DNA of 59,938 nucleotides. Origin: Thermoguttaceae bacterium (GTDB lineage: Bacteria > Planctomycetota > Planctomycetia > Pirellulales > Thermoguttaceae). Under the pieces are notes generated by a model. The model had not been told where the DNA came from. It made no database searches and saw only the letters and a program-made list of their open reading frames with translations. Positions 52,901 to 59,938 of the stretch are shown here, one piece after another. The DNA is taken from contig JAFTCU010000282.1 of the NCBI GenBank assembly GCA_017454585.1, forward strand, positions 1 to 59,938, read 5' to 3'. The position numbers and the translations under genes were made by a program. Within the stretch, counting starts at the first letter, position 1. Every line of letters begins with the position of its first letter.

Positions 52901-53123
52901 GCTGATTGGCGCACAAAACCTTCCGGAGAATTTCTGGGAAAGCGCGACCTTGGCGATCACGAATCCAAACATCCTTGGTACGTTCGATCTGGATGCAAAT
53001 GGTGCATATCTCGTTTTCGGCGATTCCACCTCCCTTCCTGAACCTGCCGCGTGGGTCCTGCTCCTCTGCGGCGCCGTGGGACTGGGAATCGTTCGGTCAC
53101 GAAAAATGAAAATGAAGAAATGA
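49971..53123 (+). CDS. Large PEP-CTERM surface protein with autotransporter-type beta repeats
   Basis: The ATG at 49971 has GAGGGG in front; a TTG at 49947 is less likely. The product is 1050 residues. A signal peptide (MRHPFLFTIFSLLTIGFAGISA) is followed by Thr/Gly/Asn-rich beta-helix sequence. It includes a recognisable autotransporter-associated strand repeat, LTGVNSYSGGTTVNVPKLTV, with SLGTGAVTF. Two related segments near 420 and 720 (TLSFLKNFDDGGLVWV and TMYFSKTYDDAAYIKV) look like repeated sugar-binding-type modules. The C-terminus is a PEP-CTERM sorting signal: LPEPAAWVLLLCGAVGLGIVRSRK (Pro-Glu-Pro, hydrophobic helix, basic tail). Such proteins are processed by an exosortase and linked to exopolysaccharide; no exosortase lies in this window. 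Confidence 0.85.
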   Translation: MRHPFLFTIFSLLTIGFAGISAAVDDTGTEGLTVTIADPAVIQTSDGLTGSGNLTLTTTGYTVGDAATYGTYQFSSGASTTGFTGGLVLNGANMDLNGNALTVTTITTDGNDKIATITNSAGTTANLTFSQNFNLYAAVTGDVNLTWNLTSTTSQVYTPLTNTAGTSVSNGTIEIKTGTATNPFGTGTVKLNNTKVCFSASAITQTAPMELTGDCFIRLASGGSANISGAVSGTGNLVIPYDGASFTFSGTPKTYTGKTVIGISTYHWNNASAKAQITLQAENLLPAATTVVMGSDCGGSTLALNGYSQTIKGLNGAGSITTTAGKPTTLTVTSADVTGNFKLGNSATLALPGGEYTRLNVSGEGNLSFSDDATLSPGELNWGVTQISSTGNGDYTTPANPTEWTLTPDKLSARTTAEFPNNTTYSYQGIFTAKEEMTLSFLKNFDDGGLVWVTPINEDGTLGTKMTAVASGAGEVGTTLTHTSGSTSAWDALVVGEVTLSPGKWLIETRVGQGGGGIGATYSYTQDGQTVYVPGIAVKAGGNATDLDGVPEYKALNINENGELAGISNLVASHPDTIISTNVQIADGKTLTIDAGTNAKVKVSGDVSGEGSKLVLTGDSTTSEAVLTGVNSYSGGTTVNVPKLTVNNGRSLGTGAVTFDAPNGTDVVFDPSVESKVDTLWKEGSIVKDGIQKTETPASLVHTSEATHTATTIGGTTTWAYISDELISEADFTMYFSKTYDDAAYIKVTDLTDDSLSKVVIDHGAYNSAAFGTFDFLEGHHYAIDLRVYNGGGGSGPYNISGSGITSGIGIGASTQGFTDGVGNESFITPNFDSTGALIGSALHGYGSNIFTQDLILNQNVSIDASQANLQFDGQISGTGALTLKNGGYTLTHEGNSVGGLTLENASYDATKTTGVMEVNGDLAITDSAITLSLNGLEDDESWTLFSVADGGTVTMNNTSWTFNYDGEPVSGINTVKLIGAQNLPENFWESATLAITNPNILGTFDLDANGAYLVFGDSTSLPEPAAWVLLLCGAVGLGIVRSRKMKMKK

Positions 53124-53137
53124 AAAGGACTTCACTC

Positions 53138-53177
53138 CATTCTTCATTCATAATTCATCATTCATAATTCATAATTT
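53138..53177. repeat. AT-rich TTCATAATTCA tandem repeat
   Basis: Between the PEP-CTERM gene and lpxC, TTCAT / TAATTCAT units are repeated four to five times up to the lpxC ATG. A more degenerate GAATAATGAAAAACGAATGA stretch lies at 4700-4725. They resemble widespread short intergenic repeats. Confidence 0.5.
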
Positions 53178-54017
53178 ATGCAAGGTTTCCAGCGTACTCT
53201 TGCCGCTCCGGTTTCCATCGACGGAATCGGGTATTGGTCGGACCGGGATATTACGGTCACGTTCCAGCCCTCCGCTCCGGGAACCGGTTTGATTTTTGTA
53301 AGGGACGATTTGCCCGGGAAGCCCAGGATCCCTGCATCACCCGAGTTCCGTGTCGCGATCCCCCGTCGGACCTCGCTGGAAAAGGACGGCGCCCGTGTGG
53401 AAATGGTCGAGCACATTCTTTCCGCTTTGACCGGGATGGGGGTCGAAACCTGCGAGATCCACGTCACGGCCTGCGAGATGCCCGGCATGGACGGCAGTGC
53501 CCGCGCGTTCGTCGAAGCTTTCGACTCGGTCGGGTACGAAACGCAGGACGTGCCGGCCAAAATTCTGACGCTTTCCAAGCCGCTGAACTTGCGCGATTCT
53601 GACTCTGACCGTTGGATCACGGTTCAGCCAGCCCACGATTTGCGCATCGGGTTTGAACTCTGCTACAAAACAGCGTCTCCAATCGAAAACCAGACCGCTG
53701 AATTCACGCTCACACCTGAGATTTACCGCCGGGAGATCGCGCCGTGCCGCACGTTTGTGACGCAGGCAGAGGCTGAGGCGTTTTTGGGTGCCGGTCTTGC
53801 GAAACGGGTCACGTACCAGAACCTGCTCGTTTTCGGTCCGAACGGTCCGATCGAAAACTCCGTGCGCTTCCCGAATGAGTGTGCGCGCCACAAGATCCTC
53901 GACCTGATCGGCGACCTGGCCCTCCTTGGCTCACGCCTCCGTGCGAACGTTCATGCCTTCCGCAGCGGCCATGATTTCAACGCCCGGCTCGTGCAAACGA
54001 TTTTAAAAGGTCAGTGA
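53178..54017 (+). CDS. lpxC: UDP-3-O-acyl-N-acetylglucosamine deacetylase
   Basis: LpxC performs the committed zinc-dependent deacetylation of lipid A synthesis, so the organism probably makes LPS. The 279-residue product has the metal and catalytic residues at positions that match E. coli LpxC: VEHILSALTGMG with Glu78 and His79, RHKILDLIGD with His238 and Asp242, and SGHDFN with His265. Other motifs are EMPGMDGSARAFVEA and CRTFV. At the N-terminus the usual GVGLHSG is GIGYWSD, so the family's His19 is replaced. It lies between a PEP-CTERM gene and an HExxH protein gene (53-base gap). Confidence 0.93.
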   Translation: MQGFQRTLAAPVSIDGIGYWSDRDITVTFQPSAPGTGLIFVRDDLPGKPRIPASPEFRVAIPRRTSLEKDGARVEMVEHILSALTGMGVETCEIHVTACEMPGMDGSARAFVEAFDSVGYETQDVPAKILTLSKPLNLRDSDSDRWITVQPAHDLRIGFELCYKTASPIENQTAEFTLTPEIYRREIAPCRTFVTQAEAEAFLGAGLAKRVTYQNLLVFGPNGPIENSVRFPNECARHKILDLIGDLALLGSRLRANVHAFRSGHDFNARLVQTILKGQ

Positions 54018-54070
54018 GTTCAGGAAAACTGCTTCAAAACGCGAATAAATTGTTCTTTCAGGAGAAATTC

Positions 54071-55450
54071 ATGAAGAAATCGTCATTCCTTCTTGCGTTT
54101 TTGTTTCTTCCATTTCTTCTTTCTCCCGCCCAGGCCCAGTTCGATAATCTGGCGGACGACGCGTCGTTTCAGTACCGCACGCACCCGCGGGTCGTCGTGG
54201 AAAAGGAACACGCTGAAGCCGCCGGGTTGAAAGTTTTGGACGGGAAGCACGTCAAAATTGTGACGGATCTGGAGCTCACGCCGGCCGTAAAAGCCCTCCC
54301 GGAAGCGGTGGACGAGGCGTTTCCGCAACTCTGCAACTTTTTTGGGGTGGAAGACGATCCGGACTGGGTTTTGACCGTTTTTCTGATGAAGAATAATCTG
54401 AAGTTCATCGAGGCGAACTACCTGCCGGACATTTTGCCGCCGTTCCAGAACGGGTTTTCGTATAATTACGACTGCTGGGTCTATGACCAGCCGTCCGACT
54501 ACTACCGCCAGCACCTGATTTTGCACGAGATGGTACACAGTTTCTCCACGACGCGAATCGGAAAAGCCGGGCCGAACTGGTTCGCGGAAATGCTTGCCGA
54601 GTTGCTTGGGATGCACGATTTCTCCGCCTCGCCGATCCGACTCGGTTTTATGCCGCCGAACAAGCAGGCGGTTCCGCATTGCGGCCGGATCAAGGAAATT
54701 CACGACGCCATCACGCGGGGTGAAGCCCGGACGATCAATCGGATCCTTCTGGCGACAAACGAGGATTTCCTAGATAATTCGGTCTATTACTGGTGTTGGG
54801 CGCTGGGATGGTTCCTCGAACACAATCCGAACACACACGACGAACTGCACTCGCTGATCCCAATACTTAAAAAGACAAATTCCCACGAAGAATTCACGGC
54901 TGCGTTCCTGAAACTGATCGAGCCAAAACGGGAACTCATCGAAAAGCAGTGGCTCATGTACGTCGCGTCGCTCGATTACGATTACGCGCTGAAACCGATG
55001 CTTTTCGATACGGAAGCTGGTGCTCCGCTGAACGGGAAAACCGTTCAGAGACTGAAAGTCAATACAGGCTGGCAGAACACGAAGATCCACGTGAAAAAAG
55101 GAGAGAAGATCCGGATCCGCGCGAAAGGGAAATTTGAGCTTTACCGCTCCGAAGAGGAAACCTGGCCCTGCGAGCAGAACGGCGTCACGATCGAGTACCT
55201 GAACGGCCAGCCACTGGGAATCGTACAAGCCGTGATTTTGACCGATGCGGAGAAAATGACGCCCGCCCTGATGAACGACCGCCAGCCGGGAACGTTTTAC
55301 ACGCCGATTGCCGTCGGGACAAACCGGACGTTTACGGCTCCGTTTGACGGAACGATCCTGCTCCGGTTGAACGTTGAGCCGAAAAAACTGCCGAAATGTC
55401 AAGGGGAAATGGCGGTTGAAATCAAAGGAAACCTGGGAACCGCGGAATAA
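54071..55450 (+). CDS. Exported HExxH-type putative metallopeptidase
   Basis: The ATG at 54071 follows CAGGAG and gives a signal peptide (MKKSSFLLAFLFLPFLLSPAQA). A 459-residue protein follows. LILHEMVHSFSTTRIGKAGPNWFAEMLAELLGMH has an HExxH zinc motif (His152, His156) and a downstream Glu in the WFAE turn, the arrangement of gluzincin peptidases. A C-terminal beta-rich domain (about 330-459) has KIHVKKGEKIRIRAKGKFEL, like a carbohydrate-binding PA-IL/LecA-type module. The substrate is unknown. It converges on the ROK gene (15-base gap) and could be co-transcribed with lpxC. Confidence 0.65.
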   Translation: MKKSSFLLAFLFLPFLLSPAQAQFDNLADDASFQYRTHPRVVVEKEHAEAAGLKVLDGKHVKIVTDLELTPAVKALPEAVDEAFPQLCNFFGVEDDPDWVLTVFLMKNNLKFIEANYLPDILPPFQNGFSYNYDCWVYDQPSDYYRQHLILHEMVHSFSTTRIGKAGPNWFAEMLAELLGMHDFSASPIRLGFMPPNKQAVPHCGRIKEIHDAITRGEARTINRILLATNEDFLDNSVYYWCWALGWFLEHNPNTHDELHSLIPILKKTNSHEEFTAAFLKLIEPKRELIEKQWLMYVASLDYDYALKPMLFDTEAGAPLNGKTVQRLKVNTGWQNTKIHVKKGEKIRIRAKGKFELYRSEEETWPCEQNGVTIEYLNGQPLGIVQAVILTDAEKMTPALMNDRQPGTFYTPIAVGTNRTFTAPFDGTILLRLNVEPKKLPKCQGEMAVEIKGNLGTAE

Positions 55451-55465
55451 TCGGCTTTCCCCCAA

Positions 55466-56935
55466 TCATTTGATCAAAAAAACGCCCACCGTCGGCTGTT
55501 CCGCGCAGTTCATCACGCCGGCGGCCTCTTCCATGGGACAAACTCGCACAAAGACTCCTTTCTGGGTCAAAAAGTCGATTGCTTTTTGAGTCACGATCAG
55601 TTCTTTGGCCTCTTTTGCGCCCTTTACACCGATAACAAGCTGCGAGACGTTTTCGTCCATCATGGTTTTCAGTTCAGAACGATGGATTTTCTCATCAGTT
55701 TCCTTGCGAGGAATCGCCTCGCATTGCGAGTTCATGAAAAAATCGGCGTCGAATTCACGCGATCCGACACGCATTACATTGGAGGCTTCGTTCCACTCAA
55801 ACTTTGGCCTCGAAGCGTTTTTTTTCACAGGTTCTGACGGTTTTTCATCAAAATGCTTCACACTTGCGCGTGCTAGTGCGACCGCACCAATGACCACCGC
55901 ATCATCACCAAGCTGGGAAAGAACAATTCTGCGCCGGGACGGTGCCGCCGGAAGTTGATCCGCGTCCATAATTTTCTCGATAATTGGCATAATATAGCGA
56001 TGGCACGCTTCCATCACACCGCCCCCCAAGACGATTACTTCCGGGTCAATTAAATGCCGAACAGTGAGACACGCGTACGCCAGAACCTCAGCCGTATAAT
56101 GTACAACTGCCGTAACAAGCGGATCGCCTTTCTCCAGCGCTTTGGCGAGAGTACCCGCTTTAATCAGGGAAACATCCCCCTCACAAAGTTCGGGAATACA
56201 ACTGGGAACACCGAGTTCCAGCGCCTCCTGAATCTGATGTTCCATGGCGGTTCGACTTGCGAAAGTTTCAAGGCATCCGACGTTTCCGCAGCCACAAACC
56301 GGGAAATCCGGAAGTTCCTCGGAAGCGACGCCCTCAGGAAGAATGGCTCCGAGATAGGCTTTCCAGCTTCTCGCAGGGGTTTGAACCACGATGTGCCCGA
56401 TTTCTCCCGCTCCGTGCCCTGCTCCGGTCCATAACTTTCCGTTGATGACGATTCCACTTCCAACACCGGTCCCAACAAAGATCCCAACAGCATTCAGGGA
56501 TTTTTTCGCTGCGCCGAGCCACGTCTCGCCAAGGGTTCCAAGGTTTCCGTCGTTTCCGAGGAAAACAGGTATCCCAAAGTCAGCGCTCAAGATTTTCCCA
56601 AGCGCAATTCCCGTCAAATTCATATTCGGAGTTACAACCACGTCCCCGCTTTGAGGTTCCACTACTCCAGGAATCGCAATTCCTATGGCCTTGATCCGGT
56701 CCTGAGGAAAACCGAAATGTTCAATCAGTGAGTGAATTGAAGTTTCAATCGCCTGAATCGTCACCTCCGGTCCACAGTCTCGCGGGGTTTTTTCCTTCAG
56801 AAAAGCATAAATGGCTCCGTCTTCTCCCACGAGTGCCGTACGGATTTTCGTCCCGCCAACATCCATTCCAATGTAGAGACGTGAGTCAATTTTCGTGAAA
56901 TCAGGTACAGGATCGATGACTTTGATTTTGGTCAT
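55466..56935 (-). CDS. ROK-family sugar kinase fused to an Mth938-like domain
   Basis: Residues about 18-360 are a ROK kinase: the phosphate motif YIGMDVGGTK, AIGIAIPGVV, the catalytic GNDGN (Asp129), VGIFVGTGVGSG, the zinc loop CGCGNVGCLE with GEIGH, and LGGGVMEA. The likely reaction is glucose, or another hexose, plus ATP to the 6-phosphate. A further 110 residues (about 377-489) do not belong to the family. KFEWNEASNVMRVGSREFDADF and SQLVIGVKGAKEAKELIVTQKAIDFLTQKGVFVRVCPMEEAAGVMN resemble the small Mth938/NDUFAF3 (DUF498) fold. The whole frame has no stop between the domains. The linker is Lys/Ser/Pro-rich. Confidence 0.85.
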   Translation of the reverse strand: MTKIKVIDPVPDFTKIDSRLYIGMDVGGTKIRTALVGEDGAIYAFLKEKTPRDCGPEVTIQAIETSIHSLIEHFGFPQDRIKAIGIAIPGVVEPQSGDVVVTPNMNLTGIALGKILSADFGIPVFLGNDGNLGTLGETWLGAAKKSLNAVGIFVGTGVGSGIVINGKLWTGAGHGAGEIGHIVVQTPARSWKAYLGAILPEGVASEELPDFPVCGCGNVGCLETFASRTAMEHQIQEALELGVPSCIPELCEGDVSLIKAGTLAKALEKGDPLVTAVVHYTAEVLAYACLTVRHLIDPEVIVLGGGVMEACHRYIMPIIEKIMDADQLPAAPSRRRIVLSQLGDDAVVIGAVALARASVKHFDEKPSEPVKKNASRPKFEWNEASNVMRVGSREFDADFFMNSQCEAIPRKETDEKIHRSELKTMMDENVSQLVIGVKGAKEAKELIVTQKAIDFLTQKGVFVRVCPMEEAAGVMNCAEQPTVGVFLIK

Positions 56936-57000
56936 AAAAATACATCAAGGGTTAATGTCTGAAGTCAGAAAACCTTGAAAACGGAGGATTTTACATGGTC
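56936..57000 (-). other. Hairpin with T-run ending at the ROK start codon
   Basis: On the minus strand TCAAGGTT pairs with AACCCTTGA around a TCTGACTTCAGA centre, and TATTTTT then runs straight into the ATG of the ROK gene. It may terminate transcripts of the epimerase gene upstream and also act as an attenuator for the kinase. No ribosome binding site is visible in front of this ATG, so the mRNA may be leaderless or start elsewhere. Confidence 0.4.
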
Positions 57001-57007
57001 ATCCCAA

Positions 57008-58027
57008 TCATCCATTCCGGTTTTTCAGTTCTTCGGCCGTGTTTTTACATTGTTCCAGTAAAGTGTGAGCGTTTTGGAATCCGAGCTGGGAACGTGCTTT
57101 GTCGGCGGAACAGCTCCAGGAACCCGACATGATCTCCCGAAATTTGTCAAGCGATATCGCGGAGTGTTTTCCGGTGATTTTTCGTCTAAGGTTCATAAAC
57201 TGGCAAACGATCCAGAGGAAAATCGGCGTCACTGGCAAAATGAACGTAAATTTCCGCCCAAGCGCCTTACCGAACAAACGCCCCATTTCCATGTAAGTCA
57301 GATGCTCTGTCTGTGAAACATAATAGATTCCTGTTCCAACGTTCTGGGATTCCGTATTTTCCAGGCCGGGAAGACGCTCTCCCTTTTCGGCCGCAAGGTA
57401 CAAAATCTGGCAAACGTCCTCCGCGTGTGCCATGGAAAAGCGAAAAGTCCGAAGAAAGGGAATGAAAAAAATTCCGCTTTTCCGAATCGCGTTGATCCAG
57501 AGACTGACCTCGTGATCGTACGGGCCAAAAAGCATCGGCGGGCGAATCACCGTAATATTCATTTCGTCGGCGTATTTTCGAAGCATCGTTTCCGCTGCCA
57601 ATTTGGACTTGCCGTACCATGAAACCGGCGTACAGGGATCTTCCTCGATGTGAGGGCGTTTGACGGTCGAGGGGCCGGCGGCGGCCAGGGACGATACATA
57701 CACGAAAATCGGTTTTTCGGTCCGCTCCATACACGCTTTCACCAGATTTTCGGTAAAATTACAATTTACTTCCAACATTTCATTCAGTGAATCAGCCGCA
57801 GTCGCACCCGCCAGATGGAAAACCACATCCACTCCGGAAACCGCTTCTCTCAAGGCCTCAGCCTGGGTAAAATCACCCTGAACCAGTTTTACACCTTCGA
57901 CTTTCAAATGTTCCTGTTTCGATTTTGGACGTACCAAACAGACCACATTCCAGCCTTTTCCCAAAAGAAAAGTTACAAAATTTCTGCCCAAAAAACCCGT
58001 GGCACCTGTTACAAGGGCACTTTTCAT
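57008..58027 (-). CDS. NAD-dependent epimerase/dehydratase family protein (extended SDR)
   Basis: The start at 58027 (MKSALVTGATGFLGRNFV) forms an ATGA overlap with the upstream phosphatase stop, so it is preferred to a start 24 codons earlier. The product is 339 residues with the glycine motif GATGFLG, GVDVVFHLAGATAADS, the catalytic YGKSK after VSSLAAAG, and RPPMLFGP. This matches extended SDRs that act on NDP-sugars or sterol-like 3-hydroxy compounds. The C-terminal hydrophobic LPVTPIFLWIVCQFMNL may tie it to the membrane. The partner gene suggests sugar or inositol metabolism. Confidence 0.85.
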   Translation of the reverse strand: MKSALVTGATGFLGRNFVTFLLGKGWNVVCLVRPKSKQEHLKVEGVKLVQGDFTQAEALREAVSGVDVVFHLAGATAADSLNEMLEVNCNFTENLVKACMERTEKPIFVYVSSLAAAGPSTVKRPHIEEDPCTPVSWYGKSKLAAETMLRKYADEMNITVIRPPMLFGPYDHEVSLWINAIRKSGIFFIPFLRTFRFSMAHAEDVCQILYLAAEKGERLPGLENTESQNVGTGIYYVSQTEHLTYMEMGRLFGKALGRKFTFILPVTPIFLWIVCQFMNLRRKITGKHSAISLDKFREIMSGSWSCSADKARSQLGFQNAHTLLEQCKNTAEELKNRNG

Positions 58028-58827
58028 CGATTCTGCTCCAAGTGAATGATCCTCTGAAATTTTTCCTGAAGTTCCGTATTGGCCGCAGCCAAAAACCATC
58101 CTTCATCCACGTTGAACGGTTTCCCGAAAATTCCTCGAATGTCCCCACCCGCCTCGGTCACAAGGAGGGAACCCGCGGCAACGTCCCACGGTTTCGTGCG
58201 GAAATTCCAGGTTGCGTCGAGCCGGCCACACGCTGTAAATGCAAGATTCAACGCAGTGGAACCTGTCCGGCGGATCGCGTGCGTACAGACCAGAACGTTC
58301 AAAAAAGAACGCAAGTCAGGGCTGTCGTACCCGGCGTTCGGAGGAAAACCTACTGCGACGAGACTTTCTTCCGGCTCGGTCACGCGGCTGGTCTGCAATG
58401 GTTTCCCGTTCAGAAACGCTCCATGACCTTTCACAGAGGTAAAACATTCCCCCGTCACGGGCGCGAAAATGACGCCGACCTGCATTTCACCGCTGAACTC
58501 CATACCAATCGAAACTGCAAAATTCGGGAACGTATGCACGTAATTGGTCGTTCCGTCAAGCGGGTCCACGATCCAGCGGTACACGCCCGGTCCCCCAGCC
58601 GCATCGGTCCCGGGAGTATTTTCCTCACCGAGAATTTTATGCGTTGGAAAAGCCTGAAGAATCATCTCCTTCACTTTTTCCTGCGACGCAAAATCGGCTT
58701 CCGTTACCAAATCGGCACGGCCCTTTTCCCGTACGTGAATATGGTCCCAATAGTCGAGCAGAATTTGGCCCGCCGCACGAGCCGCAGATTCGCCGACCGA
58801 TAAATATTCAAAAATGTCTTGCTCCAT
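58024..58827 (-). CDS. Inositol-monophosphatase-family phosphatase
   Basis: The product is 267 residues with all metal-site motifs of the IMPase/SuhB/CysQ/FBPase-like fold: TEADFASQEKV, LGEENTPG, WIVDPLDGTTNYVHTFPNF, and WDVAAGSLLVTEAGG. It needs magnesium and is inhibited by lithium in characterised members. The substrate may be inositol phosphate, histidinol phosphate or a similar sugar phosphate. It shares an ATGA with the SDR gene. Confidence 0.9.
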   Translation of the reverse strand: MEQDIFEYLSVGESAARAAGQILLDYWDHIHVREKGRADLVTEADFASQEKVKEMILQAFPTHKILGEENTPGTDAAGGPGVYRWIVDPLDGTTNYVHTFPNFAVSIGMEFSGEMQVGVIFAPVTGECFTSVKGHGAFLNGKPLQTSRVTEPEESLVAVGFPPNAGYDSPDLRSFLNVLVCTHAIRRTGSTALNLAFTACGRLDATWNFRTKPWDVAAGSLLVTEAGGDIRGIFGKPFNVDEGWFLAAANTELQEKFQRIIHLEQNR

Positions 58828-58867
58828 GGAAGTTTAAAAATTCAAGGATTGTAAATTCAGTTAACGA

Positions 58868-59473
58868 TCAGGGTGTGCCCTCACAAATGATTTCGCACCG
58901 CCACGAACAGGTCACCGAATCGCGCAAACGACGAAGCAATTCTGCACCGGTTTTCTGACCTGCTTCCGAAAGCCCCATCAGGTCGAAGCCCGCCTCGGAG
59001 TTCGGGAGAAAAGCCAATTCCCTCTCTCGATCAATGAACGCGAAAAGGGAGCTTGACGAGGCGATTTCACTCAGCTTCAACAAGTCAACACAAAGCTCCA
59101 CAGAGGCGTTTTCCTCGCAGTTCAACTGAAAATCCTCAGGGAATTCTTCGTCCCAGGCGTCCCAAAGCGGATTGGCCTCTTCCACTTCCTTCCAGGTCTG
59201 CGCGATTCCAGATGCCCGGGCCTTACGCACAAATGGGAGATCGCTTTCCGCCGTGTTTGATTTGGCGCAAAGAATCCCGAACCAGTAAACTACCGTGCCG
59301 GAAACGCTGTAAAACTCACGCAGAAACCAAAGAAAACGGTTTTGGACCGCCTCGGTAAACGTACACGAGACGATTTCCGGGGTAAACTCCGTAAAACCGA
59401 CGTAGAATGGTGATTCCCAAAAGGCAAATGGGTTAAAGAGGCCGAGCAGTTCTGTGACTGGTCGTTTTTCCAT
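58868..59473 (-). CDS. Protein of unknown function, 201 residues
   Basis: No signal peptide, membrane helix or known motif is seen. The sequence is acidic and rich in Phe, Trp, Glu and Leu (for example VTELLGLFNPFAFWESPFYVGF, FLREFYSVSGTVVYWFGILCAK and EEANPLWDAWDEEFPEDFQL). Codon use is like the neighbours, with no long competing frame that looks better. It sits 40 bases upstream of the phosphatase on the same strand, so it might be in one transcript with it. Function unknown. Confidence 0.5.
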   Translation of the reverse strand: MEKRPVTELLGLFNPFAFWESPFYVGFTEFTPEIVSCTFTEAVQNRFLWFLREFYSVSGTVVYWFGILCAKSNTAESDLPFVRKARASGIAQTWKEVEEANPLWDAWDEEFPEDFQLNCEENASVELCVDLLKLSEIASSSSLFAFIDRERELAFLPNSEAGFDLMGLSEAGQKTGAELLRRLRDSVTCSWRCEIICEGTP

Positions 59474-59503
59474 GATGAAGTCTCCGTGGTGCGCAAAAAG
59501 GAA

Positions 59504-59580
59504 AAGGCGTAAAAGGCCGTAACGAAACAGAAGAAATCATGGACTCAGACCATGAATGGTCGTTTTATTACGGCCTTTTA
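59504..59580 (-). terminator. Inverted repeat terminator after the right-edge oxidoreductase
   Basis: AAAAGGCCGTAA (59511-59522) and TTACGGCCTTTT (59568-59579) form a 12-bp perfect stem with a 45-base interior that itself contains CATGGACTCAGACCATG. On the minus strand it follows the oxidoreductase stop and ends in a TTTTACGCCTTTT tract. Confidence 0.55.
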
Positions 59581-59585
59581 TCGAT

Positions 59586-59938
59586 TTACTTTTTCACCGA
59601 CTTCCTGACTTTACACTCCAATTCCGGGTCTGATGCAAGCGGGAGGATGACCGGTTCCCCCGTCTCGGACGCTTTGTAGATCCCCAGAATGATTTCCACC
59701 GCACGGCGGCCTTCCGGCCCGTTCACTTTCGGTTCCGTGTTCGTTTCGATCGCCTGGATCATATTCGCGAAAAGTTTCGCGTGCCCCTTAAAGCTGATTG
59801 CCGCCGGGTCTGCCGCACCACCACCGGAACTCTTGGAACTGGCCATTTCTTCCTTGATTTGGGCGTCTTCGGGGGCTTCTTCGGCAAAATCCCACCGCAC
59901 GATGTCCTCTTCCTCGATCGTCGCGGAGCCTTTCGAGC
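59586..59938 (-). CDS. Gfo/Idh/MocA-type oxidoreductase, C-terminal part (5' end outside the window)
   Basis: The frame is open to the right edge. The visible residues read SKGSATIEEEDIVRWDFAEEAPED, then a Ser/Gly/Ala linker, then ISFKGHAKLFANMIQAIETNTEPKVNGPEGRRAVEIILGIYKASETGEPVILPL. The last part is the conserved C-terminal end of Gfo/Idh/MocA enzymes (the GxEGRRAVEIILAIY step). The N-terminal Rossmann domain is not in the window. Confidence 0.85.
   Translation of the reverse strand, partial: SKGSATIEEEDIVRWDFAEEAPEDAQIKEEMASSKSSGGGAADPAAISFKGHAKLFANMIQAIETNTEPKVNGPEGRRAVEIILGIYKASETGEPVILPLASDPELECKVRKSVKK

Overview
The window reads as a chromosomal stretch of a Gram-negative-type bacterium, most likely a planctomycete (Pirellulales-like). 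That placement is inference from gene content and was not checked by database search. It rests on four points: a rho-ribH-nusB-ftsY run on one strand; envelope genes of a diderm (BamA/Omp85, an OmpH/Skp-like chaperone, LpxC, an RND pump, an autotransporter-type barrel protein); a PEP-CTERM protein together with a FemAB-type protein of the PEP-CTERM-associated kind; and many secreted or twin-arginine-type sugar enzymes (Gfo/Idh/MocA, sugar phosphate isomerase, DUF4838, beta-helix protein, acetyl-xylan-esterase-like protein). No tRNA, rRNA, CRISPR array, transposase, integrase or phage gene was seen.

Layout. 1-513 is the N-terminal part of a secreted sugar phosphate isomerase/epimerase that runs off the left edge. 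A 120-bp inverted repeat and an esterase gene split by an in-frame TAA follow (to 3045). 3296-5716 holds a TPR protein, rpsT and coaD. 5941-12424 holds BamA with a large insertion and a lipoprotein with DUF11-like domains. On the minus strand, 12426-17547 holds a FliJ-like coiled-coil protein, an Lgt with an inserted PDZ-like domain, a metallophosphoesterase, an FAD-dependent oxidoreductase and panC. 17861-21100 is an autotransporter-type protein. 21124-24708 (minus) is a MATE transporter, folK and a DUF4340 protein with a His-rich tail. 24949-27153 is a secreted beta-helix protein. 27278-31583 (minus) is a FemAB protein, coaX, a family-4 uracil-DNA glycosylase and a phenylacetate-CoA ligase. 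31828-36014 (minus) is ftsY, nusB, ribH and rho, transcribed in the order rho to ftsY. serA follows (36289-37908, minus).

38145-43705 is a plus-strand carbohydrate cluster: a GH-A-like glycosidase, a DUF4838 protein and a Gfo/Idh/MocA oxidoreductase behind a good sigma70-like promoter. 43873-48735 is a two-gene RND efflux operon. Then come ompH/skp (48975-49721), a PEP-CTERM autotransporter-repeat protein, lpxC and an HExxH protein (to 55450). The right end is minus strand: a ROK kinase fused to an Mth938-like domain, an SDR epimerase, an inositol-monophosphatase-family enzyme, an unknown protein and the C-terminal part of another Gfo/Idh/MocA oxidoreductase that leaves the window.

Functional themes are outer-membrane biogenesis (bamA, ompH, lpxC, lgt), CoA and folate or riboflavin cofactor synthesis (coaD, panC, coaX, folK, ribH), transcription and secretion housekeeping (rho, nusB, ftsY), and breakdown of plant-type or host polysaccharides by exported enzymes. 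I see no single new multi-gene defence or mobile system. The most unusual items are domain architectures (Lgt-PDZ, ROK-Mth938, BamA with an insertion in POTRA5, Rho with a long Arg/Gly-rich arm and an altered Q-loop), a palindrome embedded in the rho promoter, the broken esterase, and several dispersed intergenic palindromic repeats.
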